NCBI GenBank assembly: GCA_028279765.1
Contig: JANQND010000019.1
Location: 1-64,000 of the forward strand
Source: Candidatus Nanoarchaeia archaeon
Lineage (GTDB): Archaea; Nanobdellota; Nanobdellia; Woesearchaeales; WJIZ01
Length of the DNA: 64,000 bases
Direction of reading: 5' to 3'
The stretch's first letter is position 1; every line of letters begins with the position of its first letter. The position numbers and the translations under genes are program-made. Below, piece by piece: positions 20,675 through 29,198 of this stretch. Under the pieces are notes generated by a model that worked only from the letters and a program-made list of their open reading frames with translations, did no database searches and was not told where the DNA came from.

Positions 20675-20682
20675 TTTATAAA
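20675..20682 (+). promoter_or_regulatory. TATA box of initiator tRNA gene
   Basis: TTTATAAA ~25-32 nt upstream of the tRNA 5' end. Confidence 0.5.
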
Positions 20683-20706
20683 ACGAGTTAGGTTTCAGAA
20701 GAGCAT

Positions 20707-20842
20707 AGCGGGGTAGGGCTGCCAGGAGTGCCCGGAGGGCTCATAACCCTCAGATTGTGCAAGTACCCGCTTGCACCAGAGGAAGTCGGAGGTTCAAAAG
20801 ACGGACTCTGTTTGAGTTTTTCGGAAAGTCCTCTCCCCGCTA
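20707..20842 (+). tRNA. Initiator tRNA-Met(CAU) with two apparent non-canonical introns (variable loop and T loop)
   Basis: AGCGGGG/CCCCGCU acceptor with A1-U72; GAGGG-CUCAUAA-CCCUC with three G-C pairs; extra ~31 nt between anticodon stem and T stem; extra ~30 nt in T loop. Confidence 0.8.
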
Positions 20843-21719
20843 TCATGGCGTGGTCTCCTGCCACGCCTTTATTTTCCTTAAATGTTTAGGGTTCCAAAAC
20901 CCTATGTATTTCATCCATTTTTCGAGATTCTTTTTTCCATTTATTTCTATCCTGTTTATTAAGGAATAACCTGATCTAAATCTATTGTCTTCTTGTCGAT
21001 AATTATATACTTCATAGAATGCAAAACCGAGCCTTTTTAGTTCTAGGGAGATTTCCTTTATGAAATCCTTTGAATCCGAGGATGCAGAGATGCAAGGATA
21101 GATTTCCTTTTTCTTGAAAGTTATACAGAAATCAGTATCGGCTACTCCACGAATGAATGGGACTACTAGCTCTTCATCCCGTATTATTTTGGGAATTTTT
21201 AGCTTTCCTTTTTTTGGGCCAATAGGAAGGTCAAATACTCGAGAAAAATATTCAATCAATAACTTAGAATAAATGTAAAATCCATAGGTTTTCCCTGAGT
21301 CCTGAGACTTATTGTTTATTGAGAGATTGAATAGATTCTCAAATAATTTTGATAGGACAATATCATAGAATTTCTTTTCATCCTTTGGATTCCCTACACA
21401 TTTAATTCGATAATCTCCTTTTTCCTTTCGCACAAAAATATTACCATCCCCTGAAAGAACCCCTACTAGATAAGCTAATTCTCTCGATATATTTTTTGGG
21501 ATGGTAATTCTCTTTGACCCTCTTTCTCCTAAAGAGGTTAAGTGGTGAATGGTTTCTTCATATTTCATTTTGATTGGTCAAATAATTGATACTTTGTAAA
21601 TGATTTCTATTTATATAGGCCACACAGGAAAACCTTGTCCAGTGCTAGTGCCTGAATGAAAGAATTATTTGAAAGTTCTCCAATATCCTATTGAAATATG
21701 AGAAATCCTCTCCCCGCTA
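20829..21719. repeat. 14-bp direct repeat (tcctctccccgcta) of tRNA-iMet 3' end flanking the homing endonuclease
   Basis: Copies at 20829-20842 and 21706-21719. Confidence 0.85.
20843..21568 (-). CDS. LAGLIDADG homing endonuclease
   Basis: Two dodecapeptide-like motifs LVGVLSGDGN and FIRGVADTDF; stop codon abuts tRNA 3' end. Confidence 0.85.
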   Translation of the reverse strand: MKYEETIHHLTSLGERGSKRITIPKNISRELAYLVGVLSGDGNIFVRKEKGDYRIKCVGNPKDEKKFYDIVLSKLFENLFNLSINNKSQDSGKTYGFYIYSKLLIEYFSRVFDLPIGPKKGKLKIPKIIRDEELVVPFIRGVADTDFCITFKKKEIYPCISASSDSKDFIKEISLELKRLGFAFYEVYNYRQEDNRFRSGYSLINRIEINGKKNLEKWMKYIGFWNPKHLRKIKAWQETTP

Positions 21720-21747
21720 CTCTTTTTCATCCTATCAAAGAAATCAA

Positions 21748-22326
21748 TTATTGATCTTCAGGGAACATCAGATCATTTACGGTCTTGGTCACTTTCGAGA
21801 TTATTTTCTTAAATCCAGTAACTTCGAAATGTCGCACTATTCGTGCTTCTTCATTGAATTCCAAACTCGTCTCAATGTTCTCATACTGCACATAGATGAT
21901 CTTCTTGTTATATAGTGCAGAGAAATCGCAGTTATAGGCAATTGCCCTGTTTCCCTCCAGAGAGATATGCGAACAGGCAGGAGTGCTTACGTTTATGAGC
22001 TTTGATCTCCCCATGGTAAAAAAGATGGATGTCTCATCACCGTTGTATTGTGTTTCGCATCTGAAGTTGGCATCAGTATAACAGTTATCAATCAGGTACG
22101 TTCTTTCAACCGGATTATCTTTGTTGATGATGTCCCAAAAGAGCTCTGAAGTAAAAAGAAGGAGGAGTAGTGCTATGCATACGATAAGGGTTACCAGGCC
22201 TGCTGCTTTTCGCAAGTGAAATGTCCTTTGCTTGTCAGCAAGATCTTTATTTACTTCCTTTCTTATTTTATCCATCTCTTTTCGAATTTCTTCCTGAGAG
22301 GGCATTTCACCTACCATACCTCTCAT
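21748..22326 (-). CDS. Hypothetical single-TM protein
   Basis: 192 aa; TM segment VTLIVCIALLLLLF. Confidence 0.65.
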   Translation of the reverse strand: MRGMVGEMPSQEEIRKEMDKIRKEVNKDLADKQRTFHLRKAAGLVTLIVCIALLLLLFTSELFWDIINKDNPVERTYLIDNCYTDANFRCETQYNGDETSIFFTMGRSKLINVSTPACSHISLEGNRAIAYNCDFSALYNKKIIYVQYENIETSLEFNEEARIVRHFEVTGFKKIISKVTKTVNDLMFPEDQ

Positions 22327-22411
22327 TTTGAGAGAAAGGTTATTTAATTATTTCTAAAATAAAGAGTTTCGTATTAAAAGAGGATAGGCTTATTCGTACT
22401 GCTAAGAATTT

Positions 22412-23011
22412 TCAGTTGCTTGGACTGTCTATAAAGTGCATGACCTCCTTATATACCATCTCGGGTACATAAGAGGAGCCTCTGAGGTTTTCTATTCCGT
22501 TGAGTCTAGCCATTCTATCGTATTCCTGGATGTCCAATCTTTCAAGAGAGCTATCCGTATCATCACAAAGAAAAGCTGTGACTGTGTTTTCAGCATGACT
22601 GATGTCAATTCTTGCAATCCAGCCATTTCTTCCATCATAAAAAACAATAGACTCAGCACTAATTTTTCCTTCGTTAATTATTCTATCAGCATGCTGATCA
22701 TAGCTGCTTAATTTTTCACTTGAAAAAACTTCGTAATCTAAGATTAAGCCAGAAGGAGTTTCGGCTGACCTTCGATAGAAAGGAACATGTCCATCGGCTA
22801 CATCTTGCTGATATGAGGATAAATTGAGGCCGGGGTTTCTAAGCCAGCCTTCATCATCTGTCTTTGGATAGTTTTCAACGGTATCATTTCCATGTTCATC
22901 ATCAATATCGCTACCTACCATTATTTCTTCATAATATACCCTTCTCCCTAGGGATTTATTCATTGCCTGGAGTCCTTCTTCAAGAAGAGCTTCCAGAGGT
23001 GTTTTCTTCAT
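22412..23011 (-). CDS. Hypothetical protein
   Basis: 199-aa ORF, no overlapping competitor with better features. Confidence 0.6.
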   Translation of the reverse strand: MKKTPLEALLEEGLQAMNKSLGRRVYYEEIMVGSDIDDEHGNDTVENYPKTDDEGWLRNPGLNLSSYQQDVADGHVPFYRRSAETPSGLILDYEVFSSEKLSSYDQHADRIINEGKISAESIVFYDGRNGWIARIDISHAENTVTAFLCDDTDSSLERLDIQEYDRMARLNGIENLRGSSYVPEMVYKEVMHFIDSPSN

Positions 23012-23154
23012 AATCTTTTTAGAGTGCCTATTCTTTTAAAAAAGAGTATGCTGTTTACTCCAAAAAATACGCTGCGAAGAGATCACCACATAAGGGTTTC
23101 ACCCTTTTCAACCCAAGCTTTCTTCGCAAGCTCAGAAAGAATGAAAGAAAAAAC

Positions 23155-23276
23155 GCCGCGGATGGGATTTGAACCCACACGTCCATACGGACACAAGATG
23201 TTTGTGGTATTGTAAGTCTCTAAAGAACTTTCAGCTCTTAGCAATCTTGCGCAATACCAGATTATGCGACCACGGC
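23155..23276 (-). tRNA. tRNA-Ser(GCU) with ~39-nt intron at 37/38
   Basis: GCCGUGG/CCGCGGC acceptor; CAAGA-UUGCUA|intron|A-UCUUG; long variable arm; GUGGG-UUCAAAU-CCCAU T arm. Confidence 0.88.
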
Positions 23277-23352
23277 ATAAGAGGAGAGAGTGAATAGTCG
23301 ATTTAAAAGATTTGTGGAAACTTTTATATAAAGACTGACCACATATTGTCGT

Positions 23353-25335
23353 ATGAAAAGAGGGGTTCTCATCGTGTTTTTCCTGCTTATTCCTCTTTGC
23401 CATGCAGACTGGTATCTTACTTCTGAGCAGGCAGACATTGACCTTCAGATTAGCGGTAGTTTTGACATACAGCAGGAATCGAGTGCAAGCTCGCTGCAGC
23501 ATGTACTGGTGAACCTTACCTGGCTTCCTCTGGATAGCTCCCGTCAAAAGGTGAAGAGCCTATCTACCAGCCCTGAAGCGCAGTTATCTGATGAATCAGT
23601 GGTCTACAAGTGGGAAAGCCCTTCCTATCGTTCGCATAATTTTGCTTTAAACTCCCGCGTGACCCTTACCAGTGATTTTCAAAAGATAAACAAAAAGGTC
23701 CGGTTTCCTATCGCCAGCGTACCGCAGGAATATCTTGCGTATACCAGGCCGTCAGAGACTATTGATTCTGATCATGAAGGTATTGTGCGTCTTGCGAATT
23801 CTCTTGCAGAAGGAGAAGATGACCTTGCTGTTGTGGTTCACAAAATTGCTGTCTGGACAAATCAGAATATTGATTATAACCTTAGTACGCTTACGGCTTC
23901 CGTTTCCAAGCCTGCCAGCTGGGTTTTTGAGAACAGAAGAGGAGTGTGCGATGAGCTTACCAATCTCTTCATTGCTATGCTTCGATCGTTAGGGATTCCA
24001 GCAAAGTTTATTTCAGGAGTTGCTTATACTGAATCGGAATTATTTCCTGAGCGGTGGGGACCCCATGGATGGGCTGAAGTTTATTATCCCGGAGTGGGGT
24101 GGGTTTCTTATGATGTTACGTATGGTGAGATGGGCTACATTGATATGGGCCATATTAAGCTGAATGAAATGGTTGATGCACAAAGCTCAACAGTGAAGTA
24201 CAGCTGGCTGGGAAGAAATGTTAATGTCAAGACCAGTCAGATAGATATTGATGCACAACTGGTAGAGTTTGATGGAATACATGATGAGGGGGTACGTGTC
24301 GATTTAGAGGTAGAGAAGAATGAAGTCGGCTTTGATTCTTTCAATGCTGTTCGTGCGACAGTAAAAAATGATAATGAATATTATATCTCTCAGGGGCTTT
24401 ATCTTTCGCAGACTCAGGGAGTTGAGATACATGGGCCGCTTAGCCAGTTTGTTCTCCTGGGACCTTCTGAACAAAAGCACGTTCACTGGATTGTTAGTAT
24501 CGGTGAGCTGGATCCCGGGTATCGGTACACATTCCCGGTAAGCGTGCGAACATTGTCTAATAAGACTACGCGAACGGAGTTTTATTCCCGATCCAGCGAG
24601 GTGCAGTTTTCCAAAGAAGATATCGAACTTCTTCTTTCAGCATATGAGAATAGTGCAAAAAAGAACTACAAGGGAAAGCTGGATGTTGAGTGCCTTGCTG
24701 AGAAGAGAGAATTTTATCTTTCTGAAAAAAATAGTGTGCAATGCTCGCTTCAAAACGATGGAAACGTGTTCTTTGAATCTCTGCAGGTGTGCCTTAAAGA
24801 AGAGTGCAAAGAAATAGCGCTTGAGATTTCAAAAACCAAGGAAGTCTTTTTTGATCTTGAAGAGCAGGAAGAAGGAAAAAAAGAAGAGATTGTAAGCGTC
24901 AAGGGAGAAGGAGCCTCTGCTATCAGTACTGTCGAGTACGTAGCCCTTGATGAGCCAAGCATTACTATTATTAATATTACTCATCCTGAGCAGGTTGAAT
25001 TCGAGAATTCATTTGTCTCCTCCTTTACCCTGAAGAAAGAATCGTTTTCCAATCCGGTTGATGTGGAAGTTTCTTTAGTACAGAATGGACAGAGGAAAAC
25101 CTGGACTATTGATGCCATGAGCGAGGATAGAGTTTTCTCTATTGATATGAACGCGAAGAACCTCATTGCAGGAAAAAATGCGTACTCTATTGATGTTACC
25201 TACTATGATCAAAGAGGAAAGGCTTATACCACATCAGAGCAATTCGAGATTGAACTTGTGAATTTGAGTATAGGGCAGCAAGTACTGGCTTTTTTGAACA
25301 GGCTTGCTTCTTTGCTGAATTTCGGAAATAACTGA
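23353..25335 (+). CDS. Secreted transglutaminase-like domain protein
   Basis: Signal peptide; RRGVCDELTNLFIAMLRSLGIPAKFISGVAY...HGWAEVYYPGVGWVSYDVTYGE. Confidence 0.85.
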   Translation: MKRGVLIVFFLLIPLCHADWYLTSEQADIDLQISGSFDIQQESSASSLQHVLVNLTWLPLDSSRQKVKSLSTSPEAQLSDESVVYKWESPSYRSHNFALNSRVTLTSDFQKINKKVRFPIASVPQEYLAYTRPSETIDSDHEGIVRLANSLAEGEDDLAVVVHKIAVWTNQNIDYNLSTLTASVSKPASWVFENRRGVCDELTNLFIAMLRSLGIPAKFISGVAYTESELFPERWGPHGWAEVYYPGVGWVSYDVTYGEMGYIDMGHIKLNEMVDAQSSTVKYSWLGRNVNVKTSQIDIDAQLVEFDGIHDEGVRVDLEVEKNEVGFDSFNAVRATVKNDNEYYISQGLYLSQTQGVEIHGPLSQFVLLGPSEQKHVHWIVSIGELDPGYRYTFPVSVRTLSNKTTRTEFYSRSSEVQFSKEDIELLLSAYENSAKKNYKGKLDVECLAEKREFYLSEKNSVQCSLQNDGNVFFESLQVCLKEECKEIALEISKTKEVFFDLEEQEEGKKEEIVSVKGEGASAISTVEYVALDEPSITIINITHPEQVEFENSFVSSFTLKKESFSNPVDVEVSLVQNGQRKTWTIDAMSEDRVFSIDMNAKNLIAGKNAYSIDVTYYDQRGKAYTTSEQFEIELVNLSIGQQVLAFLNRLASLLNFGNN

Positions 25336-25338
25336 AGT

Positions 25339-26010
25339 TTATTTTATTTTTATCGCGATGAGGTTTCCCTGCTCGTTGTACTCCAGTCTCCAGATTTGCT
25401 GATTGTCTTTTGTGAAATGATATCCTAAGTCCGGATTTGCATCGGTTGATGCATGGCAAATACTGCTTTTGCCGACTGCAACTAGTCCTCTTATGAATAA
25501 AGCGTCCGATGAAGGTACGGTACTGTCTGTCCAGGGATTTCCTTCTGCGCACCAGGAGTTATCAATGATTCCTCCTTTAAATCCACCTCCTGAGCCACCC
25601 CTTCCCGACCCTGCAGACCCTGAGCCATCTAACCCTATTCCTCCTCCTGCTCCCTCAATTCCTTGTTGATCATCCGCAGAAGAATCATCTAAGATACTTA
25701 AGCTATCAACCTCGTTTATATCTAAAGGATTAGAACGTAGAGGATTGAAGGATGTGTTGAAGAAAAAGAGTATCAACAAGAGAAGAATTATTGGCACGAC
25801 AGTAAGAATAAAGCGCGCTTTGTGATGCGGGGATTTTCCTCTGCCTTTTTGGGTGAGCAGATCGGGATGTTCTCTTTTCACATCCTGCATTCCGTGCTCT
25901 ACCACTACCCTGTTCCAGCCTCTTGAGATGAGCATTTGCCTGAGGTTTTCGGGAGTGTACCCTGTCTTGAGGGCATGCACGATGAATTTATTGAGTTCGT
26001 AGTTTGTCAT
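25339..26010 (-). CDS. Single-TM protein with N-terminal helical module and Gly-rich linker
   Basis: MTNYELNKFIVHALKTGYTPENLRQMLISRGW...; TM; GSAGSGRGGSGGG. Confidence 0.7.
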   Translation of the reverse strand: MTNYELNKFIVHALKTGYTPENLRQMLISRGWNRVVVEHGMQDVKREHPDLLTQKGRGKSPHHKARFILTVVPIILLLLILFFFNTSFNPLRSNPLDINEVDSLSILDDSSADDQQGIEGAGGGIGLDGSGSAGSGRGGSGGGFKGGIIDNSWCAEGNPWTDSTVPSSDALFIRGLVAVGKSSICHASTDANPDLGYHFTKDNQQIWRLEYNEQGNLIAIKIK

Positions 26011-26011
26011 T

Positions 26012-27046
26012 TTAGCATGAAAGCCCTATGGATTTTGAGCAGGCGCATTGGTTGATGTAGGTGAAATAGGTAGCAGAGGAAAAGAGATGGCAGGATCCGG
26101 ATGTACAAGTGTCTGAGTCTGCTCCAAAGTATGCAGAGGCAGTCAGTTCAGCAAAGAAGTTCTTTCCACTCCATGGAGAAGGTGACCCTGTTGAGGTTAT
26201 CTGGTAGCAATTATCATTTGTAATACCTAATCCTGTGAAGCGTATGTAGTGGCCACTGGTCCCGATTTGAGCATCAGAATCAATAAGTGTTCCTGTTTGT
26301 CCAGAGTAGAGATCGTCGGAGAATAATACAACCGGCTCACATACATTATTCACACACTGCCAGTCTGCGGGGGTTCCTCCAAGGAGTGGATGCACAGGAC
26401 AATCTGCTGCAATGAGACACTCTACGCAATCTCCAGAACCATCACATTGAAAGGGGGAGTTGCATAGTGGACCTGTTGATCCTGCAACAAGGTTCGTATA
26501 CTGGCACATGTTGTTGTTCACGCTTTTTGCTGTGCAAATGACATCGGCACAATCTGTAGGGGTTGTTGGCGGCGTAGTCGTGGAGGTTCCGCCTGAACCC
26601 GAGCCTACTCGTCCTGTAATAATTCCAACATCATTGAAAAATAACCCGGTGTCTGCCCTGGTGTATTGGATATCGAGTTCCATTTCCGCTTTTCCGTCCG
26701 TAATGGCGCAGTTTGTTAGCTGAATAGTAAATGTTTGGTCATTGCTAATTGTTGAGGAAGAAGTCCAGGGGACACAGGTAGAAAAGGGGAGCGATACTTG
26801 CACATTAGAGATAGGCCCTCCAAGGTTGTTCTTTAATTGTACTTGGATTATATCTCCATCAGTACTTAGTGCATGATCCCTGCAGGAGAGTCCAGTAGGG
26901 AATAAGCAATATTTAGGTGAGAAAATGTCTCCTTCCAATACTCCGAAATATGCAAGCGTAGCCACTGCTGCTATGATCACCACAAGAGCCCAGCCATAGG
27001 AGAGCAGAAAATCCATTGCAGCCTGCGATCTCTTGGAATGTATCAT
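26012..27046 (-). CDS. Type IV pilin-like secreted protein, Cys-rich C-terminus
   Basis: KRSQAAMDFLLSYGWALVVIIAAVATLAYFG class III-like signal. Confidence 0.75.
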   Translation of the reverse strand: MIHSKRSQAAMDFLLSYGWALVVIIAAVATLAYFGVLEGDIFSPKYCLFPTGLSCRDHALSTDGDIIQVQLKNNLGGPISNVQVSLPFSTCVPWTSSSTISNDQTFTIQLTNCAITDGKAEMELDIQYTRADTGLFFNDVGIITGRVGSGSGGTSTTTPPTTPTDCADVICTAKSVNNNMCQYTNLVAGSTGPLCNSPFQCDGSGDCVECLIAADCPVHPLLGGTPADWQCVNNVCEPVVLFSDDLYSGQTGTLIDSDAQIGTSGHYIRFTGLGITNDNCYQITSTGSPSPWSGKNFFAELTASAYFGADSDTCTSGSCHLFSSATYFTYINQCACSKSIGLSC

Positions 27047-27140
27047 TTTTCCTCTTTTTTTGTTCTTTTCTGTTCTTTCGGTTTATTAATATTTGGGTAA
27101 CAAATTTTTATGCTATTGCTTCTTTCCTGAAGTAGGATAG

Positions 27141-27318
27141 AAAAACTTATTCATCCATAGTGGGAGACGAACATTTTGCTCGGCAAAATGTTCTACGAAG
27201 GGTTTCCGAAGGTCATGGAAAGCAACAGACTGATTTGCCTCGCTTTCCAGAACTCCCAGAAATCTTTGATTTCTGTGAGAACAACCCTCCCTTCGTCTCC
27301 ACTGTGAATAAGTTTTTT
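27141..27318. repeat. Palindromic cloverleaf-like element B
   Basis: Arms aaaaacttattcatccatagtgggagacga / tcgtctccactgtgaataagtttttt; inner hairpins gaacattttgc-tcg-gcaaaatgttc and cagaaatc-ttt-gatttctg. Confidence 0.75.
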
Positions 27319-27420
27319 CTCCGCCTGACCCTAGAGTTGTTATTCATTAAGAACAAGCTGATCTTACCTTCTGTTCCGGATTTGAAAAAGTATATAAAAG
27401 GAGAAGTGTTCTGAGATTAC

Positions 27421-28689
27421 ATGCTAAGTATTCAATTTATCAGGGAGAACAGTAATGTCATTCGGGCAGACCTTGAGAAGCGCAAGGATACAGAGAAGCT
27501 TGCGTGGGTTGATGAAATCCTGCAAAAGGATGAGAAATACCGGGGCTTGCTTGTTACTGTTCAGGACCTTCGTCACAAACGCAATACGGTAAGCTCAGAG
27601 ATTAATGCACTGCGAAAAAAGGGAGAAGATACTTCAGCTCTTCTTGATGAGGCAAAGCAGATTCCTTCTAAGATTAAGTCGATCGAGGAAGAGACTGAAC
27701 AACTGCAAAAGGAGATAAAAGAGAAGCAAATGCGGCTTCCGAACATCCTTCATGAATCAGTACCTATTGGAGATGATGAGGAAGGGAACGTAGTTGTTCG
27801 GGAAGTAGGGAAGAAGCCATCCTTTGATTTTGCATTGCTTAATCATGGTGAGTGGCTTGAGAAAAGAAATCAAGCTGATTTTAAGAGAGCAACAAAAATC
27901 AGTGGGAGTGGGTTTTTCTTTCTTAAAGATAAGATCGCGATGCTTGATTTTGCTCTTCAGCGTTTTGCGCTGGATAAGCTTTCGCAAAAAGGATATGTTC
28001 CGATCAGTCCTCCGGTTATGATGAGAAAGGAGCCGTATGAGGGTGTTACGGATCTTGCTGATTTTGAGAATGTGATGTATAAGATTGAGGATGAAGATCT
28101 CTACCTGATTGCAACATCCGAGCATGCCATCGGCGGGATGCATATGGGCGAGACGTTTGAGCCTGATATGCTGCCTATCAAATATGCGGGAGTTTCTCCT
28201 TGTTTTAGAAAAGAAATTGGCTCGCGAGGCATTGATACGAAAGGATTGTTTCGGGTTCATCAATTTAATAAGATCGAGCAGTTTGTGTTTTGCTCTGCGG
28301 ATCAGTCCTGGAAATTGTATGAGGAGCTGCTTGCTAATGCGGAGGAGATTTTTAAGGAATTAGCATTGCCCTATCGGGTGGTTGATATTTGCACGGGAGA
28401 TATTGGTATTGTTGCTGCAAAAAAGCAGGATATTGAAGTGTGGATGCCACGGGAAGAGAAATACAGGGAAGTTGTCTCCTGCTCTAATTGTACTGCTTAT
28501 CAGGCAACTCGACTGGGTATTAAATACAAGAAAGAGGATGGCAAAGAGTTTGCTCATACCCTGAATTCTACTGCCGTTGCCACATCGCGAACGATTCGGG
28601 CAATCATTGAAAATTATCAGCAAAAAGATGGTAGTGTACTTGTTCCTAAAGTTCTACAGCCGTATATGAATGGACTCAAGAAGATTTGA
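27421..28689 (+). CDS. serS: Seryl-tRNA synthetase
   Basis: MLSIQFIRENSNVIRADLEKR N-terminal arm; class II core SPCFRKEIGSRGIDTKGLFRVHQFNKIEQF. Confidence 0.96.
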   Translation: MLSIQFIRENSNVIRADLEKRKDTEKLAWVDEILQKDEKYRGLLVTVQDLRHKRNTVSSEINALRKKGEDTSALLDEAKQIPSKIKSIEEETEQLQKEIKEKQMRLPNILHESVPIGDDEEGNVVVREVGKKPSFDFALLNHGEWLEKRNQADFKRATKISGSGFFFLKDKIAMLDFALQRFALDKLSQKGYVPISPPVMMRKEPYEGVTDLADFENVMYKIEDEDLYLIATSEHAIGGMHMGETFEPDMLPIKYAGVSPCFRKEIGSRGIDTKGLFRVHQFNKIEQFVFCSADQSWKLYEELLANAEEIFKELALPYRVVDICTGDIGIVAAKKQDIEVWMPREEKYREVVSCSNCTAYQATRLGIKYKKEDGKEFAHTLNSTAVATSRTIRAIIENYQQKDGSVLVPKVLQPYMNGLKKI

Positions 28690-28739
28690 TTTCCTGCTTA
28701 ATCAATATTATTAAATACTTGCTTTCTTGAATGTGAGGT

Positions 28740-29141
28740 ATGAATATTCATGGTCTTGTGTACCTTATTGTAGGGCTATTTATCACCGGGTTTTCGTATT
28801 ACGTGACTGCGATTACGGATGCTTTTGAACTCTCGAAGTTTTCGCTTTTTATCCTGGTTGGCATTGGATTTATTGTTGTGGGGTTGTTTAAGTTGATTGT
28901 TGGGATGATACAACAGAAGCCCAAGATTGCAAAGGAGAATTATCCGCATCATCGGCCCGTGGTTCATTCGGGGCATGGGCAACAGTCTTCGCACGATCAT
29001 CAACATCCTGCTCATACTCACCAGCATAAGCATCGACAGGACCAGAACCCTTCCATGAAGTTTTGCTCCCAATGCGGTACTACTCTTCGGCATTTTGACA
29101 AGTTTTGTTATAAGTGCGGCAGCAGGGAGTTTAGGGGATAG
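28740..29141 (+). CDS. Two-TM protein with His-rich linker and C-terminal zinc ribbon
   Basis: HHRPVVHSGHGQQSSHDHQHPAHTHQHKH; CSQCGTTL...CYKCGS. Confidence 0.7.
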   Translation: MNIHGLVYLIVGLFITGFSYYVTAITDAFELSKFSLFILVGIGFIVVGLFKLIVGMIQQKPKIAKENYPHHRPVVHSGHGQQSSHDHQHPAHTHQHKHRQDQNPSMKFCSQCGTTLRHFDKFCYKCGSREFRG

Positions 29142-29198
29142 GTTAGATTACTATTTTCAGCAAACTTTAAAAATAATCTCACCTAACACATTTTTACG

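Noticed and set aside
27160-27414. 84-aa ORF upstream of serS
   Set aside because: Lies largely within palindromic element B; codons explained by the structured repeat
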